Shown piece after piece: positions 1 to 12,808 of a stretch of 64,000 nucleotides of DNA. This DNA comes from Atrina japonica. Lineage: Eukaryota; Mollusca; Bivalvia; Pterioida; Pinnidae. The notes below the pieces were generated by a model. That model was not told where the DNA came from. It was given only the letters and a program-made list of their open reading frames with translations, and searched no databases. How positions within the stretch are numbered: the first letter of the stretch is position 1; every line of letters begins with the position of its first letter. The stretch is from the NCBI GenBank assembly GCA_030159075.1, contig BROG01000006.1:3291001-3355000 (forward strand), given 5' to 3'. The position numbers and the translations under genes are program-made.

Positions 1-360
1 TAATTAGTTATCATTTTACCTTGGTTAGTTAATAGGAGTTGATTGTCACATGTTTTGCAGTTAATCAAGTAATTGATAACAATGCTTTATGTGTACAAAG
101 AGTAAATCTTCAATTGCAGAAGGTAATATCAAGATATATGTAATAATTAAGTGACAATTCCGTAATATTTCGATACTTAGGACCAGAAATATACTTCAAC
201 AATCAACATAAGTGAAATTTCGAGATAAAATCTTCGATATGTCCAAAATAAAGTAGTATAAATATATAGCCATAAATTAAATCTCCTAGGAGGACTAGCT
301 GTTTGACTTTGACATAACAGAATTTTGACTGATTCAATTTCGACATAACAAGATTTCAAT

Positions 361-377
361 GTATGTATGTATATATG

Positions 378-455
<78 letters not shown>
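361..455. repeat. AT microsatellite
   Basis: Starts with gtat repeats and becomes an uninterrupted (AT)n of about 70 bases. Confidence 0.95.
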
Positions 456-460
<5 letters not shown>

Positions 461-1083
461 TAAGATGAAAATATGTTCAAAATTTCCAAAAGAAACCCAC
501 AAATAAAACATGTAATAATTTTCTGGCATACACTAAGTTTCATGGCGGAGATATTGGTGAAATGTTTTTATCCAATATTTGTGACCTGAAAAACATAATT
601 GAATGCAAACTTTTCTGAATACTACATGTACTATACATCTACAATGTAAATGTATAAACACAAAAAAATCTTTTAGAATTGATTTTTAAAAATTGGCATA
701 CCATTAAGTGATTTAATTTTGCAGTCTGTATTTAGTGCAGTTATATCTTGAAATGTTTTTGCACAGTTTAATTCAGCGCTTTGAACATTGGTGACCGATA
801 AATGAGAACTTGAGTGTTTGCGTTGATATTCACTTTTAGATTTAGTGCACCTACAACTCAAGTACAGATATGTCATCTCTTTATGCCTTAAAATCACCAG
901 ATTTTGAATTTGCACTTAAATTTCTCTGACATTCACAAAAAGCAATAATGTTTCTGAAATTATATTTAGTTTAAGTAGGAATTCAGTACATTTACATGTA
1001 AGTGAAAAAAGTTCCATCAGTTTAAGAAATGCTATTCCTAATACTCTTTTATTCAAAATGTCCATTACATCATTTTTAACATT

Positions 1084-1265
1084 TACAGTGAAACTTGTAT
1101 ATAATGACCTCCTTAGGGTCACAAGAAAACCGGTCTTTATATAGGAGGTGGTCTTTATATAGAGGTTGTTTTATACACAAATGGTACTATTGGGGCCAGC
1201 AAAAAAATTGTCTTTGTGACCAGGTGATCTTTATACTCAGGTGGTCGCTAAAGCAGGTATAACTG
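1084..1265 (-). mobile_element. CAGTRAAAC-ended MITE, copy 1
   Basis: Begins tacagtgaaacttgtatata and ends aaagcaggtataactg, with internal ggtctttatataggaggtgg and ccaggtgatctttata blocks. It is the reverse complement of the copies at 20786, 23131, 46792, 47177 and 48456. The short TIR starting CAGT and flanking TA fit a Tc1/mariner/pogo-type non-autonomous element (family inferred). Confidence 0.7.
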
Positions 1266-1280
1266 TTTTTACATTTGTCT

Positions 1281-1417
1281 TTAATTGATTTGCCCCCTAA
1301 AGACTCATTTGGACTGGTCTACATTTACATTATTGATTTATGGAAGACTCATTTGGGCTGGTCAACATCATTGATTTACGGAAGAGTCCATTGCTTTTAA
1401 GGGGGTTAATAAGTTAA
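1281..1417 (-). mobile_element. TTAA-flanked MITE, copy with internal duplication
   Basis: Reads ttaattgatttgccccctaa to aagggggttaataagttaa. The middle block (actcatttggactggtc ... cattgatttatggaag) occurs twice, giving 137 bp in place of about 90. Related to the copies at 23346, 30600, 49422 and 55321. Confidence 0.65.
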
Positions 1418-2816
1418 AGCAGATTAATGTTGATCATACATTGTACATGTACATGTATGTAATAAACCCTTTTAAATTGGAAATTTTAATTTTAGAAACA
1501 TGAACATACTATGTGTTTGAAGGATCGAATGATGTTCAAATGTATGGCATCATGATATTGGCATGCATGCTTTGGCTTGAATTAACGTGACCTCTTACAG
1601 CCATGTTCACTCATCCATATGAAGCAGGGAGAGAGGTGTCTATTGTGTATCATGTGTCCTTGCTTGAGTGATCCATATTTCCGACGGCTTTTTAATTGCG
1701 ACACTATATATAAATATATATACACTTGTGCAAACAAACGCAGGAATCATACTGCACATCCTAGAACCGTTTAACCTCCATCTAGGCATAGAGCTATATG
1801 CAGACAGGAGATGAAAACTCGCCTCCGAAAATCTGGCACAATCGGGGATTCATGCAAACTTTGTGTTCTCGTGTCTGTAACATAACCTAATTATTTACAT
1901 CACAAATGTACATGTTCCACACCAATTAGTGACCAAAGAAAATGCTACCAAAGTACAAATGCGGACAGCTTTACATATAAAAGATACATTGATTTCCTGG
2001 TAGTAATTGATTTAGAACTATGTAAAATGCACAAGACTTGGATTGTAAAGTTTAACTGTTTGTTAACCTTTCTAACAGGCACATGTAAATGTATTTGTAC
2101 ATACATATATTTGTACCTGCCTCAAAGTAAACTTGATACTTAAACAGTTTTATTAACTTTCAACTGTATGTTTTTTACAATGTAAATAATAACCCATAGG
2201 AAATTGGTGAATCAGTACTTTTTTGTCTATTTACAAGGTATGTTTTTCTCTGGATCTATTAGGTTTTTTTTCCTGATTTAAACATTTCTATCCTAATTTT
2301 AATGGAATATCCAAAAATTAAGACAAAGACTGTTTAATTTGGATAGGTTATTATTATATTACGACAATCCAGTTATATTTGGACAAACCAGTTATTTACC
2401 AGAAGTGACACATTGACCACTTAAATATCATTATACAGGTAAATGTAGAAAAAATATATATACAATGTATACAGAATGTATTACAAAATCTATTACTGAC
2501 TGTATCAATGCAGTAAGGGTTTATCAGTGTCACGTCTCCTACAGAAGTGTATGATTTAATCTATAATGTGAACTTGTCAATGCAGAACTCTGATAGATTT
2601 CTTTAACATGCCCTACATGTACATTGTACATATATATATGCATTATGACCCCCATTTCATCTGGTTACTGGCATTATCAGCATACAGTAGTAGATTTATA
2701 ATACCAAATATTATGGATTCATTTGTGTGACCTTGATAAATGACTTACATACATTGTACCTTAGACTATTATAGATTGTATTTTGGTATTCCTCAAGTAT
2801 TTGAGTGACATATACA

Positions 2817-2974
2817 ATGCATTAGCGTCAGAAGCAAATTGAAAGTGGGGGGGCTAAACCAACTTAAAACACACACACGATTGGGGCTAAGCCCCAATTT
2901 TCAACACTTGAGTGACCTATACAAAGTGGGGGGGCTAAGCCCCCCCCCCTATGTACCCGACGCCTTGCAATGCA
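2817..2974. repeat. Inverted-repeat element with G/C runs, next to exon 1
   Basis: The ends are complementary in part (tgcattagcgtc at the left, gacgccttgcaatgca at the right). Inside are gggggggctaa / ggggctaagcccc / gggggggctaagccccccc hairpins and a repeated ttgagtgac-tatacaa motif. The layout suggests a small MITE; the family is not recognised. It ends about 40 bases before the exon acceptor. Confidence 0.5.
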
Positions 2975-3015
2975 CATCATAATATATAAAAACTTTATTT
3001 TGTTTGCTCTTGCAG

Positions 3016-3071
3016 CCCCACCATGCTGTGGATCTATAACCAACCCATCGTGCAAGCAGGCCTGTCTACAG
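3016..3071 (+). CDS. RECK: RECK-like gene, exon carrying first half of CC motif 1
   Basis: A 56-nt exon between a pyrimidine-rich acceptor (ttgctcttgcag) and a strong donor (cag/gtaagt). The first two bases complete a codon begun in an upstream exon outside the window or not recognised. The frame then reads PPCCGSITNPSCKQACLQ and ends in phase 0. The spacing CC-x7-C-x3-C is that of the N-terminal cysteine-knot motifs of RECK, a GPI-anchored secreted-pathway protein that inhibits matrix metalloproteinases and, in vertebrates, binds Wnt7 with Gpr124. The next three exons continue the match in the expected order and phase, which is the strongest argument. The signal peptide exon is missing from the window. 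RECK is recognised from memory of the vertebrate protein, so another CC-motif protein is possible but less likely. Confidence 0.78.
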
Positions 3072-3104
3072 GTAAGTTTGTGTTCTTATGAATATCATTT
3101 CATA

Positions 3105-6100
3105 TGCAACAACAGACAAAAAATGAAAAAAAAAACCAAATTAAAAACGAACCAAAAATAACAAAACAAACCTAGAAAACAACAAGACATACACAACCCC
3201 AACACACAATGAAAAGACACAAAAACAACCGAACAATAAAAACAACAACCCTACTCAATTAAAAAACATAACAAACAAAACACACCACAAAATATACAAA
3301 ACCAAAAACCCAATCAACAGACACACAACACAAACCTTAAGACAACCAACCCACCTACAACACAAACACCCAAGCTCCACAAAAAAAAAATAACAGCAAA
3401 AAAACAAAAACAAACTAAACACCACACCCAAAAACCACCCACAAACTAAACAAGAGCACTAACATAAACAAAAACAACCTAACAGCCCACAACCCAAAAC
3501 AAAACAATCCACAACCAAACACCCAAAAAACTCAAATAACCCCATACACAACAAACCACTCTGAAACTACCACAGCAAAACAAAAACCCACTACACCAAA
3601 CAGAAAAAAACCAAATTCCACCAATCCCACCACAAATCTCTACCCCAAAAACAAAACAAAACAAAACAACAACACATTCACAGCACAAAACAAAAAAAAC
3701 AACCCACACAAAACAAAAAACAAAAAAACAAGAAAACTACAAAACCAACACAAAAACCAAACACACACCAAATACAACCCGAAAAATGCAAACCACCCAT
3801 GAAAAAACATACAAAAGAAAAACGAAAACAACAACCAAGAACCCGACAAACAACAATCCACCCAACCAACAACTAAAAAACCAGAAAAATCACACCACAA
3901 AAAAAAACAAAAAAGAAATAACACAAAACCGAGACAAAAACCACAAACAACACAGACATAAACACAATCAACGAATCAAAAAAAACAACAAAATCACATA
4001 CTGACAAAAAAAAAACTAAAACAAAAAACCAACCCAAACACACAGCAAACACAAAATAACCAAACAAAACATACAACATCAAACCCACCCCAAATAATAA
4101 AAAAACACAGCAATAAAAAAAACAACCAAACACACACAAAAGTCAGAACCACAACCCACAAACACAAACACACAAAAACCAAAGCACCCCCCACCAGACC
4201 AAAAAACAACCCAACTCAAAAATAACAACAAACCAAAAACCAAACACAAAAAAAACCAAAAAGACTACTAAATAACTCACAACAAAAAAAACAGAAAGTA
4301 AAAAAGCCACAAAAAACAAACAAAAAACACCAAAGAAGACCCACACCCACAAAACCCTAAAAAAAAAAACACACAACACAGCCAAACAAAAAAAAGATAC
4401 AACAAATCACAAAACACAACTAAAAAACACAACAATAAAAACCAAAAAAAACACCCACCACCAAAACACAAAAACCACAAACAACATACATAAACAAAAC
4501 CCAAAATAAACAAAACTAAATACTGCCCCCCCACAAAACAACCAAAAAACACAAACTTAACACTAAAACAACACCACAAAAAAAAAAAACAAAAAAAAAA
4601 CACCCTCTACCAGAAAAACAGAAAAACAAAACAAAATTACCAACAAAAATATAAAAACAAATCCCGAACAACCGCACCAACAACAACATCAAGACACCCA
4701 CCCACACAAAACAAATAAACAAAAAACACCCAAACCTCTATCCACTACAAGCAAACCCCAAAAAAGCATAAAAACAATAACTACCCAACACAACCGAACA
4801 CAAAAAAATCCAAAAACCAAACCAGATACACAGAACCCACCCTCAAAAACTACAACATAACACAGCCAAAACCCTAAAAACACAAAACAATCTCACTCAA
4901 GGACCCCTCTCACACCAAACAAAAAACAAAAACAACACACAAACCAAACAACCAAACCGCAAAACAAACCACCACATAAAAACCACACAATACAAAAAAA
5001 ACACACAATACACAAACGAAAATCAACCCAACCACAAATAACAAAAAAAAATCACCACCAAAAAAAACAAAAAACAACAACCATCAGAAAAAAAACCACC
5101 AAAAACTCAAATAAATGTAGCCACACAAACCCACAACACGAACGACCACAAACAAAAAAAAATCAAAACCAACACAAAACCACCCAAAAGCAATAAACAC
5201 AAAAAACATAAAACCCTGCTAAACCTCATAAACACAAAAAGCCCAAGACCCAACAAAAACAATACACCACATCATACCCACATCCAACAACCCCCTAAAA
5301 AAACAAACATAAACCATAAACAACCCCAACCAATGCAAAAAAAAACAACACAAAAAAACACGAACAACACCACCTCCACCAAAGACAACACCAAACCAAA
5401 TACAAAAACTCAAACAAACCTTACCCAAATACAAAAAACAAAAAACCCCTAACCAACGATAACCACCAACCAGAAAACCCACCAACACAAAATAAGAAAA
5501 GCAGCACCAACCCAATCAAAAAAAACCAAACCACCGATAAAAAATAACAAGAAAAACCAACACCAAAAACCGAAACACCACATAAAGCAAATAACACAAC
5601 AAACTAACCAACTACAGAACCACTAAAAAAAATAAAACACCATTACACACAACAACCACAACAAAAACAAAACTCACACATAAACACACAACAACCAATG
5701 ACAAAAAATAACCCAACCCCCCATTACACAATAAACAGCGAACACAAAAAAACACCGCTCAGCCCAAACAACACAGTACCTCACCTCACACAAAAAATCA
5801 CCAACACATAACCTATTACAAAAAACAAACTACTACCAAAAAAAGAACAAAAGCCAAAGCACAAGCCACACACTTCCACAAAATCCAAAACAAACACCAA
5901 AAACAGAACCCAAAACAAAAAAATAAACAGAAAAAACCCAAAATCACCACCTAACAGAAAACAAGATGACAAACTACAGAAAAAAACAATAAACACCCAA
6001 TACAACCCCACACAACACAAACAAACCACCACAAAAAAAAAAACAAAATCCACACCCATCAACACTAAAAACCACAAACTCCACAACAGAACACAAACCT

Positions 6101-9100
6101 AACACAAACAAAACAACCACGAAAAATCAAACCCACCATCACAAAACACAACACAAACCCACAACCAAACCCAAAAACAAACCAAATCAACCCAAACAAC
6201 CAACAAACAACAAACAACCCAAAAAAAAAATCAAAAAAAAAACCCAACAAAGCCAAAAACATACTCCCCACAACAAAAAACAACGACAATCCCCAACACA
6301 CCACACACACCTCACAAACAAAGATAAAACAAACAAACACAACCAGAAAACCACAACAAAAACACAATCACTAAAAAAAAAACTCGCAACAACAAAAAAC
6401 AACAAACCCACGATAACACACAACCCACCCAACAGTACACAAACACCCCAACACTAACGATACGAAAACAAAACAAACACCCACACCAAAAAACAAACCA
6501 AACATCCCTCACACACCACATAACAAACAAACAACACCAAAAAACCCACCAAATACAACAACTTACAAAACAACGACACTAAAAACAAAAAAAAAAAAAA
6601 AGAAAAAAACACCCACAAACACACAACCAAACCAACTTACCAAATAAAACCAACACTAAAAAAAAACCAACCCCACACAAAACAAACGCAAACTAAACTA
6701 AATCCACTACTTGTGGCCCCCCACGACACTAACATAAAACACATAACACAAAAACCACTAAAACTAAACCAACCCAACAAAAAACCAAAAAAAACAAAAA
6801 CAAAAAAACCAAACACCACCAAACCCACACACACAACAACAAAAACTAAAAAATATAACAACAAGAACACGCAAATAAAAATACCAACCAATATACCACC
6901 AAAACAAACATAAACCACAACCGCCACCAAAACCCCCACAAAAACAAAACGCTTAAAAACAAACCATACACCACAACACCTACCACCACCACACCTAACC
7001 CAAAAAACCCCACAAAAAACAAGAAAAGTAAAATTACAAAACCAACACGATACGAAAGCAAAACAACATATAAACCAAAAACAAAACTAAACAGCAATAC
7101 AACAATACACAACAATAAAAACCAGAAAAAACAACACAAAAAAGACTAACTAAAACCTAAAACACTAAACACAAGATAACCACCTAAAATAAAGCAAAAA
7201 AACCCCAAAAAACCACAAAAAACCACACACTAAAAAAAACAAACAAAAACCCACCTCCAATAAAAAAAAAACCGAAACAAACAACACACTAAAACCCATA
7301 AACAACACTAACAAACAACCAAACCACCAAAAAACACCCACCACACCCGACACAAAAACACAACCACCCAACAAAACAAAAACAAAACACAGACCAACAA
7401 CCAACTAAAGCCCAACAAAAAACAACAAACGACATAAATCAAACTACAAACAAAAACAACACGCCCGAGAGCAAAAAAAAACAAACCAAACAATAGAAAC
7501 CACAACAAAAAAAACAACAGAACAAACACTCCCGACAAAAACTCACAAAAAAATACCAAAAAAACAAAAATAAAAAACAAAACAACAAACCAAACAATAA
7601 CCAAAAAAACCAACCCACAAAAACAAACAACAAAAAATAAACAAGAACAAAAACACACCACAACACAACACAACACGAAACAAAAAAAATTAAATACCAA
7701 AAAACGACAGAATGGACACATATAAACATACAACCACCCCAAACCCCCACCCAATCACAAATACGAAACCCAAAACACAAAAACAGAAACCCAACACACA
7801 CGAAAAACCAACCGAGAAAAACAAAAAAGCAACGCACCAAACCCACAACAAAGCAAAAAACAAAACCCACAAAAACTCCCTCCAAAACACCAACCTGAAC
7901 AACAAACAAACATAAACTACCCAACATCATAAACCCCAACCCACCCCAACCCACCCAAACAAGACAAGACAACAAAACAACAAAAACAATAACCAACCAC
8001 CTACCACCAGGAAACAAACCCAAAAATAACGACACTACACACAGCAAAAAAACAAAAGACCAACACAAACCCACAGCAAAATCCACGTAAAACACACGAA
8101 ACAAAAAAAAAAAAAACACCACAAAATACTACAAATAAAATCACAACCAACCACAACCAAACCCGACCAACAATACCCACAAAACACCCACAAATATCAA
8201 CACAAACCCACAACAACCCCAAAACAAAACAAGATACACAACCGCCCAACAATAAACAACCATACACCAAACAAACATAACAAAACAAAACCAACAAATA
8301 TACGTTAAAAAAAAAAACACAACCAACACACCACACAACCAAAAGACCATCAAACAAACCAACCTACACCATCCAAACAAACTAGCCAACAACAAAAACA
8401 CACACTAATAAACAACAATAAAAATCCTCTCGTAACAAAATAACAACAAAACACAAAAAAAACCAACACACAAATTAAAAAGAACAAAACAAAAACAAAC
8501 CGACATAACATAACCCAAAAACACCACCCAAACATACCACAAACAGAAAAAAACAAAACCCAACACACACGGCAACCAATAGAAAAAACAAAACGAAAAA
8601 AAAAAAAACACAACAAACAAATTCCCCCATAACAAAAACCCACCATCTACAATGAAATAAATCCAAAGACCACAACCCACAACTACACCACCACAACAAA
8701 CCATCGAAAAACCCATAAAAAAAACAACAAACTATACAAACCAATAACACACGTTCAAAAAAAACGAAACAACAAACCACACAACAAACCCACCAATAAC
8801 CCCACCAAAACAACAAAACCACCACACACCAGAATCCCCAACAAAACAAACTAAAAACACACACACCCAACAAAAAAAAAAAACATAAAAAAAAAACACA
8901 CCAAACACCATAACAAACACTGAACAAAACCCACACCCACAAAAAAAACCACCACACACAAAAAAAAATAAATACAACACAACAAACAAAAACCACCCCA
9001 TTCAACAAACTACAAGACAAAAAGAGCGAAGCCACCACCAAAAAAACACACCCCAAACCACAAAAACAAAACGCACCACCAAACAAAACACACAACAACT

Positions 9101-12100
9101 GAAAAAAGTACAACAAAAACACAAACCACCAAAAACAAAAAAACCCAACCTCCCTCACCAAAAAAAAACAAAAAAATAGCACAAAACACTAAATAAAATC
9201 AATAACCAAAAACAATACGCCCCCACACTAAACAAAACGAAAATACAACCACCCAGAAAACCACAAACAAACAATCACAAAACTTAAACCCAAACCGAAT
9301 GTAACCAAACCACAAAAAAACGAACACAACAAACAAACAATCCACAAAAACCTCCACAACAAACAACTAAACAAACCAAACACAATGAAAAAAGACCAAA
9401 AAAACAGAAACTCAAAACAAACCCAAAATCAACACCAAAACCAAAACCACAACCACAAAAAATTTTCACACTAAAACAAAAAAGCCTACATCCAAAACAA
9501 ACCCATACAAACAAAACAAAAAATAAGCAAACCAAACAACGCATAAAAACTAAAACACAACAATACCAAAACACAAACAACTCAATCAACAAAACAAAAA
9601 CCACAAAAAAACAAAAACCCAGCACCCAGAAAGACAAAAAAAGTAAACAAAACAAACCAAAGAACAAACCACCGTAACACCCACCCAACCAACTAAACAA
9701 ACCTAATCTAACCAGCCCCACCAACCACAAAAAACTCACTATGGAAAAAAACCCACAAAAAAAAACTAAAAAAAAAACACAATCAAAACTAAAAAAACAA
9801 CGAAACAGCTAAAACAAACTAAAAAAACACACCCCACAAAACCACAACACTACAAAAAGCAACACACACCCGAACATTAACCAAACAACCCAAACACAAC
9901 AAAAACAACAAATAAACAATGAACCAAAAACAACAAACAACACAACTAACAACAAAAGGCCTACGATGCGCGAAAACGTAAAAAAAAAAAAATCACACAA
10001 AAAACCAGCAAAACACCAAATAATACAACCCAAACCCCCACCACAGGAAAGAAACACCCAAAACCACACAAAACAAATAAAAAAACAAAACAAAACAACA
10101 AAAACCAAAGCCCAAATACAAAAAAAGACAAAACACACACGAACCCACAACACCAAACAAAAACATCAATAAAAAACCCCCCCCCCCCTCACAACACAAA
10201 CACAAAAGACAACCAACAAAAAAAAACCTCCCACAAAACCCAAAAAAGAAAACAGAAAAATCCACAATAAAAAAACTTCTAAACCAATAACTATACAATC
10301 AAACCCACAAATAAATACACCAAAATACACCAATACAATGTACAACAACACGAACCACCAAACAACACAAAACATCAAAAAACCAACACAACAAAAACAA
10401 AAACAAAAAAAAACAAAACCAATACACACCAACACCAAAGAAAACACAAAGAACAAAACCAAAAAACACCCAATTAACATCAAAAGAAAAACCTAACCAT
10501 TCTCGAAAAAAAACCCAACAGCAGCAACAAAAAACCAAAACAATAAAACCACAAAACAAACAAAAACAAAGCACTAAAAAAAAAAACAAAAAAAAACACC
10601 AAGTCAAAAAAAATAACAACAACCAAACTACAACACCAAAACCACACAACACAACGCAAAAAAAACACAACAACCAACACCACTAATACCTCACACCACC
10701 AAAAACAAATCCACCAAAAACGACCAACAAAACGAAACCTACAAAAATAAACAAAATCCAACAACAACCTACAACACCAAAACACACACAAAAAATACAC
10801 AAACCAAAAAAAACATACAACGACACAACAAAAAAACAAAAAAAAAACTTAAACAAAAAAATCACAAACCAAAAACCACACACCACCAAAAACCAACCCC
10901 ACTAACAACAAAAAAACCAAAACAAAAAATAAAAAAAACAAACAAAAACAACACAAAAAAAATCCAAAAAACAACCACCAAAACAAACTCCAAAAAACCC
11001 CCAACAGCAAACTAAAAACCAAAACATAACCACCCACCCAACCAAACCAACAACTAACAAAAGACAATATAAAAAAAAATCAAACACACAAAAAAAAAAA
11101 AACCAAAACAAAAAAACACAAAACCATAAAAAAACCCAACCACCCACAAATCCCGAACAAAATAACACATCCCACCAAACCCAAAAACAACAAAAGACAA
11201 CACAATAAACAAATACCCTCAAAAAATCAAACAACGATCTACCCCAAACAACCCTCTAACCTTCAGAGGCCACATCAAAAACAAAAAAAAAAAACACCTA
11301 TCCCGCCTAGAAAAAAAACGAAAAAACTAAAAAATAAAAACCTACTAAAAGCCCCCACCTCCCGAAAAACACAATAACAAAAATAAACCACACGAAACAA
11401 ACCACACAAACCAAAAAAATAAAAGAACTCAAACCTAAACAACGCACAACACCCCAAAAACCACAACAAAACAAAAAAACAACACAAAAGAACCAACAAA
11501 CAAATAACCGAAAAAAACACAACAAAAACCACCCCCCACCAAAACTACCACATTAACTAGACAAAAATAAAACCCCAAAAACACTAAAAACCCACAAAAA
11601 AAACAAACACCAAACAAAACACACAACACCCAAAGAAACAACCACGAAAAACCAATAACACCCAAACACCAAAAACACCAAATACCACCACATAAAAATA
11701 ACCCACAACAACCAAGCAAAAAAACACCACAACACCAAATCAACCTAATCCCCACAACTATAACTACACCAAAAAACCCCAAAACAAAACCCATATAACT
11801 AAAAAAAAACAAAACAAAAAACACCAACAAAAAAAAATAAAAACCACACCAAATAAACAAACAAACACACCTACAAAACACATAACAGCCCAAAAAAAAC
11901 TCAACAAAAAACAACAAAATAAACAACAACCCCACCACTCACACAAAAACCAACAAAAAACAAAAATACACACCCCACTCACAAAAACAAAAAAAAAAAC
12001 AAACACAACAAAACAATCAATCAGCTCCTAAACCAAAAAAAACAAACACCCAATCAACTAACAAAAAAATAAAAACCCAAACCCCTCGCACACAAAAACA

Positions 12101-12808
12101 AGAAAAAAACCAAAAACTAAAGACAATACACCCAAAAACAACTAAAAAGTCAACAAAAAATTACACAACCCAAAACAACAAAAACACAAAAAAAATAAAC
12201 AACAAAACAACCCAAAAAAAAAAACACGTAAAACCTCAAAAAAAAACCACCACACCACCAAACACAAACAACAAACACCCAAACCACCAGATCAAAACAT
12301 AAAACCACAACACGCTCCGACAAGACACCGGTAACACCCCAAAAATTAAAATAAAACAACAAAAATATCATACAAGCTACACAACCAAACAAACACACCA
12401 ACAAAAAAACCACTCAAGTGACAAAAGTACAACACCCTACAAATCTATCCCACACCCCAGCCAACATCTACCTCCTCGCCCATACCCTATTGTGGCACCC
12501 CCACCAACCCCCCCGCCCCCCCCGCCCTCCCCTACAGTGTGCACCGCCCCCAAAACCCCCCAACATACACACAAAGTCCCCCCCCGATTGGTGTGTCAGT
12601 CCGCCCCCCCCCATCCCTCCACGCCCGTAAACCGTCCGCCACAGCACAGACCCATACCCAGAAATCATAACTAACAAAACCCACTAATATAGAAAGCAAC
12701 AATCCGACCCCCCCCAGTCTGAGTCACACACACCCCCCCTCGGAGCACTCAGAGATACAGGCCTTACTCCCGGACAGTATAAGTACAACAGCCAACATCA
12801 TAACAAAA
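3105..12808. other. 9.7-kb strand-asymmetric A/C tract
   Basis: On the + strand about 90% of bases are A or C. Counting lines 3601, 5881, 7681, 9061, 10381 and 11641 by hand (360 bases) gives A 221, C 105, T 22, G 12. A+T is about 67%, like the neighbouring intron, but AT skew and GC skew are both about 0.8 in size. No tandem period is visible; the order of A and C looks irregular. The left edge is fairly sharp, about 34 bases after the exon 3016-3071 donor. The right edge is more gradual, through a C-rich block. Because the minus strand is almost only G and T, stop codons are rare there, which produces dozens of overlapping minus-strand open frames rich in Phe, Val, Cys, Gly, Trp and Leu. 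These are not genes. The tract could be real, or a consensus artefact. Confidence 0.9.
12418..12800. other. C-rich terminal block of the A/C tract
   Basis: The composition shifts from A-dominant to C-dominant, with C runs of seven to nine near 12510, 12580, 12605 and 12710 and more G and T than the tract interior. On the minus strand the G runs could form G-quadruplexes. Normal intron resumes at about 12809. Confidence 0.75.

Larger units (their letters stand above)
1..3015 (+). other. Upstream intron (or 5' flank) of the RECK-like gene
   Basis: AT-rich non-coding DNA with no supported exon. It contains an AT microsatellite (361-455), a CAGTRAAAC-ended MITE in inverse orientation (1084-1265), a TTAA-flanked MITE with a partial internal duplication (1281-1417) and a G/C-run inverted-repeat element just before the exon (2817-2974). 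Since the exon at 3016 begins mid-codon, at least this stretch is expected to be intron. Confidence 0.6.

Noticed and set aside
7439..8122. 227-codon minus-strand open frame resembling a hydrophobic membrane protein
   Set aside because: It lies wholly in the G/T-only minus strand of the A/C tract, where stops cannot form. Overlapping frames in other phases are equally open and equally Cys/Phe/Val/Gly/Trp-rich.
8475..9182. 235-codon minus-strand open frame, the longest in the window
   Set aside because: Same compositional artefact; no start context, no domain, and overlaps several other such frames.
3786..10172. Lys/Asn/Thr/Gln/Pro-rich + strand frames in the A/C tract
   Set aside because: These amino acids are simply those of A/C codons; no recognisable protein.
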